A DNA stretch of 64,000 bases from Actinomortierella ambigua (Eukaryota; Mortierellomycota; Mortierellomycetes; Mortierellales; Mortierellaceae). Positions 32,793 to 44,600 of the stretch are shown here, in pieces (the stretch's first letter is position 1; each line of letters starts with the position of its first letter). Location: assembly GCA_016098155.1 (NCBI GenBank), contig JAAAJB010000025.1:54207-118206 (forward strand), given 5' to 3'. A program made the translations under genes and the position numbers. The notes beneath the pieces are model-generated. The model ran no database searches, had not been told where the DNA came from, and saw nothing but the letters and a program-made list of their open reading frames with translations.

Positions 32793-34260
32793 TTAGCGTC
32801 GCTGCATCTCCTTGTAGCGGACCCAAGAATACAGACCAGAGCCAAAGAGACTCAGGAAGATGCCAAAGCCATTCTAAATGATCGAGGGAAAAAAAAAGAA
32901 GTATTCTTAGATATCAGCTGAAAGCAGAAGTTTTCTGTGCTTGAAGTCCTTCAAATGCAGTAGCACTAAGGTGGTTCTTACCATTGCCGTGATAGGGTTC
33001 TGGTAAAAGACCATGGCCAGCAGGGTCTGAACGCAGGACTATTATTGGATGTAAAAAATAAATGAAAACGCCATTAGTGGAGAAGAGTAAAAGGTATGCT
33101 GCGACATTGGCCCACGCTTTGACGAGAGCATCCGTGCATCACAGCACTTTGAACTGACCTTTGCGGTTCCAGAAATGGTGTTGGTGAGAGGGGTGGTGTA
33201 CTTGATCTGCAAGAACATGGATATATTGATCAAGAAGCCTGCAACACCCGTGATGGTCATGAGGAACCAGAAGGAAAAGTTGCCCAAGAAGTAGACATTC
33301 TCCATGATCTCGCCAATCTCGCCCGAGAAGAGGACAATGGGCAGCAAGAAGACAATCGAGAGGGCCGTGTTGTAGTGCAGGAGGCGCCACTGGTTGTTGT
33401 CGACCAAGTTTAGTGTCTTCTTCACGTAGATGCCATACAAGGCAACAAAGATGCTCGAGCCAACACCGGCAATCAGACCTGACCACGAAAAGTTGGCCTC
33501 ACCATACGAGCCAACCACGAAGCCCAGCACAACAATGAAGCACGACAGCATGGCTGGGCCGGATGTGGATTGTTTCAAGATGGTGAAGGTGAAGAGGATG
33601 TTGAAGAAGATGGACAACGAACGAGCCACCTGGATAAAATATTTCGCAAAAAAAAAAAAAAAAAAAAAAAAAAGTGATTGTCAGGTTAGTGATCCTCATC
33701 CGTGCACGCACTCATTAGACTGATCGACCGAGGGTCAACGCCCTCTTGAATCGTACCTGATAAAAGGTCACCTCGACTAGCTGCAAGCAGAGGTTGTTGA
33801 GAGTGAGCATGAGTACATAAATGGCCGAAAGAGGGGCAATCTTGCGCGCAATATCTGGGTCAAACTCGAACGGTGGGACCATCGAGAAGGTGCGACTCCT
33901 GTAAGGTATTAATACAACTCTTTGTGAGACTCTTGTGTACCCTTACTTCCTGCGAACCTTTTCCATAGTGGCGGCAGTTCAAGAATAGAGAAGTCGATTG
34001 CAAAGTACCCACCGTTTACCAAGATGACCACAGACAACAAGAAGGACGAGGGCGACAACGAGCTGAAAGAGAGTGACAGTTGTAGGATAAGGGAACTTAA
34101 ACTCGGACCCAGAGAGGATGGTCTTGTTCAGGAACACGACGGATAACGAGGCGACCCAGTAGAAGGCAATGACCGAGAAGATGACACCAAGCGAGTGACC
34201 TCGCTGCTGATGGACAGCTGGTGTTGGCAGGAATGCCTTTTCATCGTTTCGTGAAGACAT
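32793..34260 (-). CDS. SLC35C-type GDP-fucose/nucleotide-sugar transporter, five exons, 332 aa
   Basis: A multi-pass Golgi membrane protein that exchanges a GDP-sugar for GMP; the closest animal relatives are SLC35C1/C2. Exons (minus): 34260-34013, 33898-33757, 33629-33159, 33038-32982 and 32873-32793, all in phase, total 332 aa, the usual size. Matches include FYWVASLSVVFLNKTIL in the first membrane segment, LTLNNLCLQLVEVTFYQVARSL, LKQSTSGPAMLSC, WRLLHYNTALS, QIKYTTPLTNTISGTAK and the last-helix SCVQTLLAMVFYQNP; about ten hydrophobic segments are visible. The donor used for intron 1 (GTGGGT) is non-typical; it is chosen because only it gives phase 2 to the next exon. GDP-fucose as the substrate is inferred from the family and from the known fucose in Mucoromycota cell walls. 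The gene starts 603 bp from a divergent GT49 gene. Confidence 0.85.
33649..33673. repeat. Poly-A run in transporter intron 2
   Basis: About 25 A (T on the transcribed strand), just upstream of the exon 3 acceptor of the transporter gene. Confidence 0.8.
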
Positions 34261-34863
34261 GAGGGGAAGGAGAGGGTGGGGGTGATGAAGAAGTCGGGGG
34301 TGGGTGAAAGAACACCGCAATAAAACTCGAGAAGGGAGATGATCACGTGTGCACAGCATCGCTGAGCGATTCCAATTTAGACCATTGGGAGGGAGAGGTG
34401 CGTACCATGATATTATTCATTTCTGACAGCTGTAGCAGACATTTGCCCACTGGTCCTTCTCGCATCTCCATTAGTCCAGTCGACGCAGAGTTTTACCGGT
34501 GGGCTGTCTAGCAAGCCAGGTCAAGCATCTCCGCACCTGCCTATTCCCTGGCGGAGGAAGGGAATCAAACACAACGAGTGGTGGTCCCTGTGGTGTCCAG
34601 ATTGCGGACATTTCACTTTTGCTCCTGGATTTGTACGTGAAAAATTATTTTTGGTCGGTGGGAAAGACACCTGCTCTTTCAAGTTCCAGCAATCAATGCT
34701 GTCATTGCCTCTCTCCATCGTCAATTAGTAGCTTCTTCTCTCTGCACATTCTCCACCATCGCCCTCACCTCTTTCTCCTCGCCCCCCCCTCCCCTCTTTC
34801 TCCTACACCCTCTTTCCCCACTCTTTCCCCCCATTCAGTATCCTGCTCACATTGAATCGGGAC
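34261..34863. promoter_or_regulatory. Divergent intergenic region between transporter and GT49 genes
   Basis: 603 bp separate the two start codons. The right half is pyrimidine-rich (CCTCTTTCTCCT runs near 34760-34840), a common 5' UTR/promoter feature in this window. I see no clear TATA box. Confidence 0.5.
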
Positions 34864-36998
34864 ATGGCAGTGGCTATTGTGTCTGGCAGCCTGTGCTCGT
34901 GCCTGGCACGCTATCTCTTCCTCGGCATCCTTGCATCTTGTGTCATCTATACCACCGTCTACCAGCTGAGCTCTGAGGACTTGCGACGGAATGCTGCTGA
35001 CTACATCCAGCGTGGGGGCTCGGCCTTTGAGCAGAAACCCACATTCGATGTAGCCAACATTCACTACAGCCCTCAGCAATTGTCTTTCATCGGTATGGTC
35101 AGCGATATGACACCCCCCCCTGTGGCACCATGGTGTGGGACTGATCAGTCAATGGCCTCTCTACCAGAGACAGAGACATTAATGTCTCTTTCCCCCTCTC
35201 CCCTTCTTTTCATCGTCATCTTGAACAAACAGGTACCGACAAGAAAGAGCGGCTAGTAGATGAGGACTTCTTCCTGTCCAAGGCTTATGCCAATTCGATG
35301 CAGCCTTCCAAGGTCATCCCATATTACTTCAAGGCCCAGAAAGCATTTAACAAGGAGGAGGTCACCATCACCACCCTCATTACAGAGAACAGGTACCGCA
35401 TTTCACCAAGGCTGGAACTCCGTCCCCGTTCCCTGCCCCCGTCCTGTCCCCTATCTCTCCCCCTTTTCCTCTACCTCCCCTTTTGCAGTCGTGCTTTGTT
35501 CCCCTACTTTTGTGTGACACTGAATCAATCCATGGTTATCCCAAGCTCCAATTGGTAGCTGCACTAGCTCACTGCTTAATTTGAGTTGCCTTTTTGGCTT
35601 CACACCTGGATAAAGATTAATATCTTTTAGCGGTAGTATGGTGCTCTACATTCATAAGAGCACTCTTTTCTTACGTTTATCTGGATCAGTGAGAAACCTA
35701 ACCAAATCCTTGTCTCTACTGTCGTGCTGTGTAGATTTGGTGTTTTCAAGAAACTAGTGCGCAACTACCGGGGGCCCATCTCTGTCTGCATCTGGATTCG
35801 GGATGACGAGGAAAAGGACCAGCACTTTACACGCCTGCATGAGCTGTACAACGAGGAGCCACTGCTGCGCGAGTATGTGGATATGCATGTTGTTGTCGAC
35901 AAGTTTGACTTTCAGCTAAACATGTGGCGCAACGTGGCACGTCTGTTTGCACGGACAGACTACTTTATGTTGCTGGACGTTGATTTCCACATCTGCACGG
36001 ATCTTAAGGCATATCTCAAGGCAAACCCAATAGCCATGGACCTTCTTCGCCAGGGCAGTGCGCTTGTCCTGCCAGCCTTTGAATTTAAGGACGAGATCGA
36101 TGGCGTTGACTCGGCCACCTTCCCCACGGACAAGAAGGTGGTCGAGAAGCTGGTGAACAACAAGAAACTTATGGCCTTCCACTCGGCAAAGTTTGCACCG
36201 GGACACGCCGCTTCCAATTACACCAAGTATGATTTTCTGTACTTGTCTACTAATGGCATGGTGCTGCTGATTAATGAGGAATGGGCGGACTTAACATGAA
36301 ACGCATCTCTCTCTCTCTCTCTCCTGTTGTGAATCAAGGTGGTACATGACGGATGAGATCTATCAAGTCACCGAATTCACATGGAAGTACGAGCCCTATG
36401 TGATTCTCAAGAAGGAGGGTACGCCATGGTGCGACGAGCGTTTTGTCGGCTATGGTGCCAACAAGGCTGTAAGTTTGAATGACGATCATTAGGGCGACAG
36501 CATTGAGTTATGTTACACAGCTCGCCTATTGACTCACTTTCCTGTGTTGGCTGTTTGTTGAATTAGGCCTGCTTGTACGAGATTTATATTTCCGGCGTGG
36601 ACTATTATGTTCTGCCGAACGACTTTTTGATCCACCAGTCGCACGCATACCCAGAGTCCAAACGATCAGGAGGCGTACGTCTGCTTATTGCCTATGAAGA
36701 TATGATTTTTTGATGTCATCCGGCCCTTCCATGGAAATGCTACCTGAACGACTAACCTTGATTGTACTTGGCCCATCCTGCAACCACCTAATAGCGTAAG
36801 CTGAATGCTGACCTGTACACTGCGTTCCGCGACGAATTGTGCTTCAGGTACGCTAAGGCGATGTTCTTTGCCAATGAGCTCAACACGCCCAAGGCAGCTA
36901 ATCTCAAGAGCCAATGCAGTAAGCTCAAGGGCTTCGTGAATGCCATGGCCGAGTTCGCAGACATGTGGCCCCAGAGCAAGGCACTGGACCACAAGTAG
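34864..36998 (+). CDS. GT49-family glycosyltransferase (LARGE/B4GAT1-like), six exons, 444 aa
   Basis: A type II Golgi enzyme of the family that includes animal B4GAT1 and the second domain of LARGE, which add glucuronic acid in beta linkage. Exons: 34864-35092, 35233-35392, 35735-36238, 36339-36468, 36567-36674 and 36795-36998, all GT/AG and in phase, total 444 aa. The start is the first ATG before a signal anchor (LFLGILASCVIYTTVY). Family marks: the metal-binding DVD in MLLDVDFHICTDL near residue 212, YEPYVILKK, the CDERFVGYGANKA segment and VLPNDFLIHQSHAYPES. The short stem and single catalytic domain match B4GAT1 size rather than the two-domain LARGE. Exon 3 was ended at 36238 because only this donor restores frame into the next exon. 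Acceptor sugar and exact linkage cannot be read from sequence. Confidence 0.84.
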
Positions 36999-37488
36999 AA
37001 GCGGTAACGTTTGTTACGCCGCTTCATGATTTTCATATTGTACTTTTTGATTAGCATTTTCATAGAAAGAAAGAAAAAAAAATAACTTCATAATTCATCA
37101 TACTCATGTACCCTATCGACCACTGTTGACGCCACCAACCCAAAAAATTCTTGCGAAGGAGGCCAAGAGGGGCTTTCGACACATGCCTGTCAGTATGCAT
37201 TAGGGATCATCCATTCAGCCCCAAAATGTAAGCATAAAATCATCCTGCACTCATCGCGCTGCATCCAGCGGTGTGCTCATCTCGATCGACCTGGATGGCC
37301 GCCAATCACCCCCGAAGTTTCCTGGCCCAGGGTTTGGTTGTCGACTTGTTGAAGCTGAAACTTGTAGGCTTGTAGAGGTTGTGGCTTAGACATTTTTTAC
37401 CTTCCCCAGTAAAAAAAAAAAAAGGCCTTGGTGTAAACTGCAAACAACCGTTGACTCCACTCGTCTCCTCATTCCGCCCCAGTTGTGA
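36999..37488. other. Intergenic region between GT49 and DUS1 genes
   Basis: 490 bp between two plus-strand genes, holding the 3' UTR of the first and the promoter of the second. A 13-A run sits near 37411-37423. I see nothing coding. Confidence 0.5.
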
Positions 37489-39683
37489 ATGCCTTTTTGC
37501 GGTAGTCTCTTTCGCCAAAGAGCTTTCGCTTGCACCTTCAGCCGCATCGTCTTCTTTACCACCAATAATCGATTCTCTGCCAGAGCCATCTCTACAGCCT
37601 CGACAGCCCACGCCACCCCACTGACCTATCCACTGGCTAGCACCACCTCATCTATTGCCACTCTCCCCTGGAACCCCCTAGCCTCGTCCCTGTCCTCATC
37701 TCTCTCCTCCGAAGAACGCCAACAAGAGCCTCCTACATCTATGACTATCAGCCATAAGAAGGATCAGGAGCAGCGTTTTGCTGAGGCTGCTGCTAAGGTC
37801 GCTGCGGCTCACAGCTTCCCTCCAAAGCTGTCAGGTTGGGACTTTTACCGATCCATCGGATCGCCAAAATACGTTGTTGCACCAATGGTAAGGTCCTTTT
37901 TCACTCAGATCAGCCTATCAATCTCTATCAATGGCCTTCGACACTCACCGATGCTGTCGTTGTCGCACAACAACATCCCTCTATCCCCTTTTTCATTATT
38001 AGGTCGACCAATCCGAGCTGGCTTGGCGCATCCTTAGTCGCAAATACAATGCCGAGCTCTGTTACACACCCATGTTCCACTCTAGACTTTTCTCCACTGA
38101 TGCTCGCTATCGAGAGGAGCAATGGGGTGACATTGAGAAGGGTCTTGGTGGAGGAGGTGCTAATGACAGACCTCTTGTTGCTCAGGTAAGAGGACATACA
38201 CACCGTTTGGTTCCTGTGGCAAGCGAACCAAGGGTTGTTGCATAAGGCTATTGTGCATTGAAAAGGATTAAGAATATAGTACTCAACTTGTCATTACCGC
38301 CTTTTTATGCCATCTTAGTTTTGCGCAAATGACCCAGAGCATCTCTTGAACGCTGCGCTGTTAGTGGCACCATACTGTGATGCAGTCGACTTGAACCTTG
38401 GATGCCCTCAGCACATTGCTCGCCGTGGTCACTATGGCTCCTTCTTGATGGAGGACTGGCCTTTGATTGCCACCATGATCTCGACGCTGCACAAACACCT
38501 GCCTGTCCCTGTTACGGCCAAGATCCGCGTCTTTCCCGAGGCGGAGAAGACTGTCGAATACGCCAAGATGGTTGTGGAGGCCGGTGCCCAGATCCTGGTC
38601 GTCCATGGTCGTTTGCGAGAGATGAAAGGCCACAAGACTGGATTGGCGGACTGGAATAAGATCAAGCTCGTCCAGGAGGCGGTGGGCCACAAAGTTCCTG
38701 TGATTGCTAACGGCAACATTTTGTACCACGAGGACATTCAACACTGCCTGGACGCAACAGGGTGCGCGGGTGTCATGTCAGCGGAGGGTAACCTGTACAA
38801 TCCAGCCATCTTCACGCCGGAGCACCCAGAGACGTGGCGACTGGCGGAGGAGTATCTGACCATTTGCGACGAGCTCGATACAAAGGTTGCCTATGCGCGC
38901 GGCCATCTCTTCAAGATCTTCCGTCCCTCGCTCAACTTGCACCCTGAATACCGTGGACAACTTGGCAGTGCCAATTCGCGTGAAGAGTTTTGGCGGATCA
39001 CAAAGGAGCTCAAGAACCTGCTGCTAGATGACAAATCCAAGTCAGAGAAGAGTGGCGAGACGTTTGAAGGGCGCAAGGATGAACAAGGTTTCCCGGTGCT
39101 GCCTCACTGGGTTGCGCAGCCTTACTTCCGCCCACCCCTTCCAGAGCAAGTAGCCAACAAGGGCGCGACGGAAGAAAAAGCAACAAATTCAGGGGAAGCA
39201 ACAGCAACAGGTGATGACGCAACCGATAGGGGATCGGCATCATCATCGTCAAAGAACAAGCGTACAGTGGCCGATGCAGCCCATGATGAACACGATGACG
39301 ATCTTTCGTCGCTGGAGAAGAGTGGAGACCAAGTCACGGACAAGGTAAAGGATCACACTCACAACATTGTGAACAAGAAGACCAAGCGCGCAAAAGTGGC
39401 AGAGAATTTGTGCCACGGAGAAAAGTGTGGCAACACATGTTCGGCCAAGTGTGCATTCCACCGTTGCCGAGGCTGCTGCCGTGGCCATCAGAGGGCGACA
39501 GAGACGTTTACGTGCGAGGCGCACCCGATCAAGAAAAAGCAGCAGGCGCCAAGCTTGCCTCGCGTTCCATCGGACGAGGCTGTAGGCGGTGTTGCACTCG
39601 AAGGCATGGTGAACCCTACACCGACGCCGTCTGAAGCCGAGCAGCAAGAGCAACCACGCAAGAGCCGATGCTTGGTTCAGTGA
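37489..39683 (+). CDS. DUS1: tRNA-dihydrouridine(16/17) synthase, DUS1 type, three exons, 648 aa
   Basis: A flavin (FMN) enzyme that reduces uridines 16 and 17 in tRNA D-loops using NAD(P)H. Exons: 37489-37887, 38003-38185 and 38319-39683, all in phase. The barrel begins at [17 protein letters not shown]; the catalytic cysteine is in [17 protein letters not shown] (about C223); [22 protein letters not shown] and [12 protein letters not shown] are typical Dus motifs. After the helical domain comes an acidic and basic linker, then a Cys-rich C-terminal motif ([19 protein letters not shown]) as found in the DUS1L branch. About 84 residues precede a second in-frame ATG at 37741; this leader is Arg/Ser/Thr-rich and nearly free of acidic residues at its start ([16 protein letters not shown]), so it could be a mitochondrial targeting signal, with the second ATG giving a cytosolic or nuclear form. 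That dual use is inference. Confidence 0.9.
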
Positions 39684-40068
39684 TGGCTCTTTGACGTTTA
39701 TCGCGTTTTTTGTCCCTTTTATCGCGCACCAACCCGCCCAAAAGACAGAAGAGATAAAAGTTGTGTTCAGCCCGAAAAGACAGGAAAAATTTATAAACAA
39801 AATACAACTCATGAATTATATACTTCTAACGTGCTGTGGGTTTCCTGGATTATTGCTGCGTCTCTTTCCCGCCAGTTAATAATCGCTCTGGGTATGTGGT
39901 TTACGCTCGTGGTTACCACTCACAAAGGAGGTCAAACTCAGCAGCGTTAAGCGCAACACACTGTGTACAGCACCACGCTTTCTCCTTGCAATATAAAGGA
40001 GAGGAACGCCCTCCCACCTCCACCTTCGCCTACCTCATCTCCGACCCTTGAGCTCTTCTTTTTACATC
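39684..40068. other. Intergenic region with promoter of the small gene
   Basis: 385 bp holding the DUS1 3' UTR on the left and the promoter of the next small gene on the right. A TATA-like box is at 39992-39998. Confidence 0.5.
39992..39998 (+). promoter_or_regulatory. TATA-like box (TATAAAG)
   Basis: TATAAAG lies 71 bp before the ATG at 40069, in the expected position for a core promoter of the small downstream gene. Confidence 0.5.
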
Positions 40069-40305
40069 ATGCCTGCCACCAAGACCGCCAAGAACACAGC
40101 CCCATATGTTCGCATCTCTGACGACTCCACCCTGGACAACAGTTCAATGACCGGGAAGCGCGTCCCGTACCTGACCAATATCGCCATGCTCCCTCCTGTG
40201 CGTCGCAGCGCCGATGGCTCCTTCACTCGTGCCGATGTCCTCGAAAGCCTTGTTCCGCTGTCTCGCCAGCCGCGCATTGTTTCGATCAGGGCTACAAGCG
40301 GCTGA
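40069..40305 (+). CDS. Small protein of unknown function, 78 aa
   Basis: A single-exon frame from ATG 40069 to TGA 40303-40305. The protein is hydrophilic and basic at the N-terminus (MPATKTAKNTAPYVRI), with no signal peptide or membrane segment, and ends in PRIVSIRATSG. It is evenly composed rather than simple-sequence, has a TATA-like box 71 bp upstream and uses GC-ending codons as the neighbours do, which is why I keep it. I recognise no family. It is convergent with the membrane-protein gene at 40633-41199. It could also be the first exon of a longer gene. Confidence 0.45.
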   Translation: MPATKTAKNTAPYVRISDDSTLDNSSMTGKRVPYLTNIAMLPPVRRSADGSFTRADVLESLVPLSRQPRIVSIRATSG

Positions 40306-40632
40306 GAGAGTTTCAAACAAATGGAAGAGCAAGGGGACGAAGTCATTTTTCTCCTCCCTGCGCTCTTTCTCTCCGCGTCTCTCTCCCTCTATTTCGCCCC
40401 ACTCCGAGATTTCTGGATGCTACAGAGGAGATGTGTGATTTCCCTCCTTCCCCGCCTCCCTCTCTCGCTCCATTGTTGATTTATTGCTGACATCAAATTA
40501 TCACGACAGTATGGGTGAGAGACGAGCCATCGTACCTTTCATAGCTGCTCCTCTTCTGATAGTAGAGGAAAATTAAAGGAGGGAGAACCCTTACTGTACA
40601 ATTCTTTATTAAGGAGGGGGGGGGGGAAGAAT
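40306..40632. other. Convergent 3' region
   Basis: 327 bp between two convergent stop codons; CT-rich (40350-40400 and 40440-40475) with a run of G at 40616-40625. No coding potential seen. Confidence 0.5.
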
Positions 40633-41199
40633 TTACTCCGTCAACAAAAGTGCAGCGCCCTGAGCAATCAGGAGATGGAAACCACTGATAGGGAGGGCAG
40701 CAGCACCGACGGCGCCAAGGCCGACGAACCAGACACCGACGGAGCGAGGGATCTTGCGGTCAGAGCGGGTGGCACGGACGGGGACGACCTCAGTGGTCTC
40801 CTCCGTGTCGAGGGTCTCGAGACCGCCCTTGGTGGTCTTGATCTTGCGCTTCTTGACGAGCTTGGTGGCCTTGACGTGGTCAAAGAGGTACGAGTCGATC
40901 AAGTGCGAGGTCAGGATCAGCTGGGCGCCAACAAACATGAACCACAGCGAGTTGGACCGGGTGTAGTAGCCCTTGAACTGGTTCAAGTAACCGGCCTTGA
41001 CGGCCTCCCAGAGCGGGTTGCGGATCACGGGCATCGACAAGCCAACAACCAGGTGGCCAACGCCCGTTGCCAAGAGAAGGTGACCAGGAATGCGGGAGGC
41101 ACGGTAAGGCGCTCTGTTCTTGTTGCCTGCCGTGACCGTAGTGTGGGTGGTGGTGGCGGCCTGGGAGGACGACGAGGTGGTGACGTTTGACTGCGACAT
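40633..41199 (-). CDS. Small membrane protein resembling DUF6463, 188 aa
   Basis: Intronless frame from ATG 41199. After a 35-residue Ser/Thr-rich hydrophilic start come about four hydrophobic segments: GHLLLATGVGHLVVGLSMPVI, SLWFMFVGAQLILTSHLID, then after a charged loop (KLVKKRKIKTTKGG) SVGVWFVGLGAVGAAALP and GFHLLIAQGAALLL. The order of a GHLLxxxGxxH first helix, an FKGYYTRSNSLWFMF second helix and an IPRSVGVWFxGLGxxGAxxxPxSGF final pair resembles DUF6463, a family found in bacteria and some fungi with no known function. The family name is from memory of the pattern and is not checked. A TATA box lies about 125 bp before the start. Confidence 0.7.
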   Translation of the reverse strand: MSQSNVTTSSSSQAATTTHTTVTAGNKNRAPYRASRIPGHLLLATGVGHLVVGLSMPVIRNPLWEAVKAGYLNQFKGYYTRSNSLWFMFVGAQLILTSHLIDSYLFDHVKATKLVKKRKIKTTKGGLETLDTEETTEVVPVRATRSDRKIPRSVGVWFVGLGAVGAAALPISGFHLLIAQGAALLLTE

Positions 41200-41674
41200 T
41201 GTTGCTGCTCCTGCTTTGCTGATTTCCTGGTGATTGCCCGACTGGCGGTGGGAGTGGGTGGTGAAAGGGAAAGTGGAAAAAAAAAGAGGGTGAAGAGATC
41301 GAACTCGGAGGGCGAGTGGGTGTTTTATACCCTGACAATATTATCTGTGCCATGTCCCATGCATTCCTCCGCCCAGCTGCAACAAACGTTATTGTTGTCC
41401 CGAGGGGGGAATAGCAACCATTTTGTCTGCCGCACAAAACCATACACACACTTTGTGCAACACAAACTTTCTTTTTCCCTTTTTCTTCGTAAAGAGAGAT
41501 TAGGTCATCTCAATTGAGAGTTGAGAGAGGGCTCCTCCATCTCGGTCGAGACTTCAGCCGTAACCTCTCTTGCTCCTTCCTCTCCTTTCATACTCACCAC
41601 TAGGTAAGCAATCTTGCATTGGCTGTGCTGTTGTACTGGAAGAATTTTATTCTCTAAGAACTCCTTCTTACAGC
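41200..41674. other. Intergenic region upstream of the DUF6463-like gene
   Basis: 475 bp. The left part is the promoter and 5' UTR of the minus-strand membrane-protein gene; the right part receives the 3' UTR of the minus-strand coiled-coil gene. CT-rich near 41460-41520. Confidence 0.5.
41323..41329 (-). promoter_or_regulatory. TATA box (TATAAAA)
   Basis: Reads GGTATAAAACA on the minus strand, about 125 bp before the ATG at 41199; a good core promoter candidate for the DUF6463-like gene. Confidence 0.6.
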
Positions 41675-44600
41675 TCAGTTGGTGGTCTCGAGCTGGCGTA
41701 GACGCTCCTCCATCTCGAGCATTTCCCCTTCCTTTCGCTTTAGTTCTTCATTCAGCTTTTGACTGACCTCCTTTTCGTGCTCCAACAGCCCGATCGCGTC
41801 CCCCAGGCGCGCCAGCGTAAAATGGACCTCCTGCAACGACTTTGTAGTCTCTTCGAGCTCGCGCTTCTTCTTACGGTAGGAAGCCTCGTACCGCATGCAC
41901 TGCTCCTTTGTGTGTCCCCAGCACAGCATCGTCTCACGGAGTTTCTCCTGTGTCTCATTCAGTTCCTTCTCGAGACGGGCCGCCATGCCTTGATAGAGTG
42001 TCACACTCTGGCCCACCAGCTTGCGCTCGAGTTGCGCCTGCGTCTGCGTATCATCGCGCAGCTTCTTGATGGCCTGTTCGTGCTGCTGTCTCTGGTCGGC
42101 CAGCTCCTGGCCTGATCGCGTCTCCGCTTCCTCGAGCCGGAGCGTGAGCCGTTCGGCGGCCTCAACAGCTTGCTCCATCTCTGTTTCCTTCGCACGCAGC
42201 ATCAGCTCGAGCTCCTCGACTTTGGTCTCGAGTGAGGCGATCTCTCGTGCGTGCTTTTCCACACCGCCAGTGCCTTGCACGATGGCGTTGCCTTCGCATT
42301 GCTGAAGCTGCAGCTGCAGCTGTTCGATAGTCTGATTGTGGCCCTCCAAGGATTCGATGAGTGACTGAATCTGCAACTTGTCTGCGCCTATCTTCTCCTC
42401 CAGCTCCTCGTTTTGGTTCTGCAGGCGTACAATCTTGAGGGCCATCTGCTGGGTCTCCTGCTGGAACTTACGCGCCTCATTCCGGCTCTTTCGCAGGTTG
42501 GACGACATTTCCGCCAGCTTCTTCTTGTGCTCCTTGGTCATATGCTCCATCACGTCCATGTTCTCGTCCAAGCTGACCTCCAATTGTGCGCGTTGCAATT
42601 CCAGCTCTTGTGTCAGTGTCACAAACTTGGCCTCGGCTTCCTTGGCCACTGTCTCTGCCTCTTTAGCCGCTGTCTCTGCCTTGACCAAACTGGCCTGTAG
42701 GGCCTGAACGGTGGATTCGTGTGCGGCAATCTCGGTCTCGAGGGTGGTGACGAGTGCCTCCAACTGCATGATTTTGTCTTGCTTCGAGTCCCTGCTGGCA
42801 TTGAGAGCCTCAAGTTGGGCCTGTGAGTCTTGGATTTCTCTCTGGAGTCGTTCGACCTGATCCTTGGTGCTCTGGTCGATCTGCGTCTCCAGCTGCCTGA
42901 CCCGTTGAGAGCCTTGGTCGACCTTCATTTGGAGCGCCAGCTGTTGACTAGTGATGAGGCTGTGAAAGAGATCATAGTGCCGCTTGAGTTGCTCCTCCTT
43001 GAGCAGAATTTCTTCTTCTAGTTCTTGGATGTCTCCTTGAGATTGAACCATCATCATCTTGAGCATGCCGAGCTCCTTTTGTGCCTCGAGCAGACGCTTC
43101 ATCACCTGCTTGAGCGCTAGCTGATTGAACTCGGCCTCGCGACCAATCATTGAAAGTTTGAGACCGCTTCCTGTGGACTGAAACAAGTCTTGTACGGAGG
43201 ACGTGACGGATGAAAGGGTCCCAACCTCGATCAAAGGGCGGGTGGTCGTTGGTTGTTGTTGTTGTTGTTGTTGTTGTTGCTGCTGCTGCTGCTGCTGCTG
43301 TTGCTGCTGATGAATCAGACTCTCTAGGATTTGCGATTCCGATAACATTTTGGCGAGTAGCCCTCTTCGATCCTCGTTACTAATGTCTCGTAGGCCAGCA
43401 TTGGTGTCATTTCCTTGGTTACCAGGCAGCGAATCGGTCGATGAGGTCGCGGGCGATGCAAGGGGGCTAAACTGGCGCGAGATTTTAGTGATGTGTGCCT
43501 GAACCAGGTCATAGTGAGCCTTGCGCGACTGAGCTAACTGGTGCTCCAGATCCTGGATGATCTCTTGCTGCTGCTTGTGCAGGGTGGCTGTGGAGGCCGT
43601 TCCTTCACGAGCGATGCGTGATTCTGGTCCTTTGCTCTTGTTATTGTGATTGATATTGTTGATGTTGTTGATATTATTAATGTTGCTGATGTTGTTGATG
43701 TTATTGTTGTGATGATGATGATGATGGTGATGCTGGCTACCATCAATGATCGTAGCGATGACCCCTGCTGAGGGTTCAAACGGACGTTTCGATGGTGAAG
43801 TTGCCGAGATAGTGCGTGTTCGGGGCATCCGCGGGCTACCTCCGTTTGATGGCGAGCGACAGCCCCCAAAGAGGTGTCCATTATTCTTAGCAAAGGGCGA
43901 GTTGCGTGCATTCTTTCTTGCGCTGCGAAGGCACACACTCAGGTCGCAGATCTTTTGGAAGATTGCCTGTGACGAAGTGGTAAGTGCGGAGAGGAGAGGT
44001 GAGAGAGGGGGGGTATTCGTTGTTCAGCTTGAGCATAAGTGAGAATATTCCGATGGCGTGGCATTCTTATCTCTTCCTTTTCTTCTTCTGCTCAGTACCT
44101 GGAGCTCTTGAGGGAACGGGGCAGGTTTGCCATGGTGGTCAAAGTCATGGCTAGCGAGTCGCTGGATCTCACGGATCAGAAAAGCGGTCGCGGGCGAAGG
44201 ATCAGTTGAAAGGTTAGAAAACAGCTCTACGTCGCTGTCGTTGGTAGCACTCTCTGTGTTCTGGCCGTTACTGTGTAGCTGGTTGGCATCTGGCTCATCC
44301 TGTGGCTCTCGGACCTCCTGAAAAGGCAAAGGAAAGTGGGTCAAAGTGTCGTGATTTTAGGTTAACGAGTAGCGAGGTTTGACTCGAGCCATGTATTCAT
44401 GAGAGAGGGTGAGCGACTGAGTGATTGAGTGTAGGGTGTGGCTTACAGGAATAACCTGGAAACCAGGGGACCACGACCCTTTCTTTGCGTGGCCGAAGGA
44501 AGACGGCGCTGTTGTCACTTCGACTATAGCGCCATACTGCGGAGCATGCTTTAGTGGTGGAAAGGCGTGGCTTTCTACTACTGTCCATCGCTCTTCTGGC

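Noticed and set aside
33903..34012. Alternative 11-nt micro-exon in transporter intron 1
   Set aside because: A micro-exon (GTTCGCAGGAA) would also keep frame, but the single intron with a GTGGGT donor is simpler and joins conserved sequence directly.
43690..43740. Polyhistidine run in the coiled-coil protein as a metal-binding site
   Set aside because: It sits in a CAT/AAC repeat with neighbouring Asn repeats; it is better explained as repeat expansion.
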